Positions 5,830 through 6,110 of a stretch of DNA of 6,110 bases are shown here, in pieces; the first letter of the stretch is position 1; each line of letters starts with the position of its first letter. The notes beneath the pieces are model-generated. The model was not told the DNA's origin, made no database searches, and was given only the letters and a program-made list of their open reading frames with translations. The DNA is taken from the NCBI GenBank assembly GCA_905200565.1, contig CAJKKX010000153.1:1-6110 (forward strand), written 5' to 3'. Source of the stretch: an uncultured Lachnospiraceae bacterium (lineage in GTDB: Bacteria; Bacillota_A; Clostridia; Lachnospirales; Lachnospiraceae). The position numbers were made by a program, and so were the translations under genes.

Positions 5830-6110
5830 TTATTTTTTGTAGTATTCGCAATTGAAATGATACTGCATGGCGTCGTGGAAAGCATCGCGGTCCCGGGCCC
5901 TCAATGCTTCGTATATATGTACATGTTTATCAACGGTGACACGCAGATATTCATGGGTAGTTTTGACTTTATAATATTTATCATAAGCCCAGAAAAAGTC
6001 AATGATCGAAACCATCAGACGATTTTCTATGTGAGAAAAAATCGTGTGGTGGAAGGCGGCATCCGCCCGTGCAAATGCAGCTCCGATGGAAGGACCTACT
6101 TTAACTTTAC
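5830..6110 (-). CDS. GntR-family regulator, FCD domain, C-terminal part (5' end outside window)
   Basis: The frame is open from the right edge of the window to a TAA at 5830-5832, giving 93 whole codons including the stop. An internal ATG at 6013-6015 is not the real start, since conserved sequence continues upstream of it. The fragment is the end of an FCD (FadR C-terminal) ligand-binding domain. It shows the D-x3-H pair in ADAAFHH, the helix with ENRLM, the His in VDKHVHIYEALRARD, and the last His in AMQYHF. In FCD proteins these Asp and His residues bind a metal that helps hold a carboxylate effector. The DNA-binding winged helix would lie outside the window. The flavoprotein gene begins 21 bp after the stop with its own AGGAGG, so they form one operon, and the regulator probably senses the substrate or product of the flavoprotein. 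Family assignment is firm from the pattern; the ligand is unknown. Confidence 0.88.
   Translation of the reverse strand, partial: KVKVGPSIGAAFARADAAFHHTIFSHIENRLMVSIIDFFWAYDKYYKVKTTHEYLRVTVDKHVHIYEALRARDRDAFHDAMQYHFNCEYYKK

Overview
The window looks like chromosomal DNA from an anaerobic, low-to-mid GC Firmicute, most likely a gut Lachnospiraceae-type Clostridia. The grounds are strong AGGAGG-type ribosome binding sites, a lipoprotein flavodoxin of the Flavodoxin_4 kind, clostridial-style aldo/keto reductases, and an FCD regulator next to an SdhA-like flavoprotein. This is judged from protein character, not from a database match. No RNA genes, insertion sequences, CRISPR arrays or phage genes are visible.

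Left part (1-1403, + strand): the last 78 codons of an aldo/keto reductase (AKR1), then after 15-20 bp an exported alpha/beta hydrolase with an intact Ser-Asp-His triad. After it, at about 1371-1400, is a short relic that reads like the N-terminus of another aldo/keto reductase. It abuts the 3' end of the LysR gene, which itself looks slightly short.

Middle (1404-4031): a LysR-type regulator on the minus strand faces away from a complete aldo/keto reductase (AKR2) across a 102 bp divergent promoter region. AKR2 is followed 21 bp later by a lipoprotein-anchored flavodoxin whose linker carries a 33 bp tandem repeat. The LysR protein probably controls AKR2 and flavodoxin.

Right part (4069-6110, minus strand): an operon running towards the middle, made of a GntR/FCD-type regulator (3' part only) and, 21 bp downstream, a 579-residue FAD-dependent oxidoreductase of the succinate dehydrogenase/fumarate reductase/L-aspartate oxidase superfamily. 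It keeps the FAD-binding motifs but has lost conserved active-site elements, so it probably acts on another substrate. It converges on the flavodoxin gene with a 37 bp gap and no visible terminator.

Taken together this is an accessory redox and small-molecule metabolism region. Two aldo/keto reductases are each followed directly by an exported protein with an acidic Ser/Asp linker, and two independent regulators are probably ligand-responsive. Traces of past rearrangement lie between the hydrolase and LysR genes. The substrates cannot be read from the sequence.
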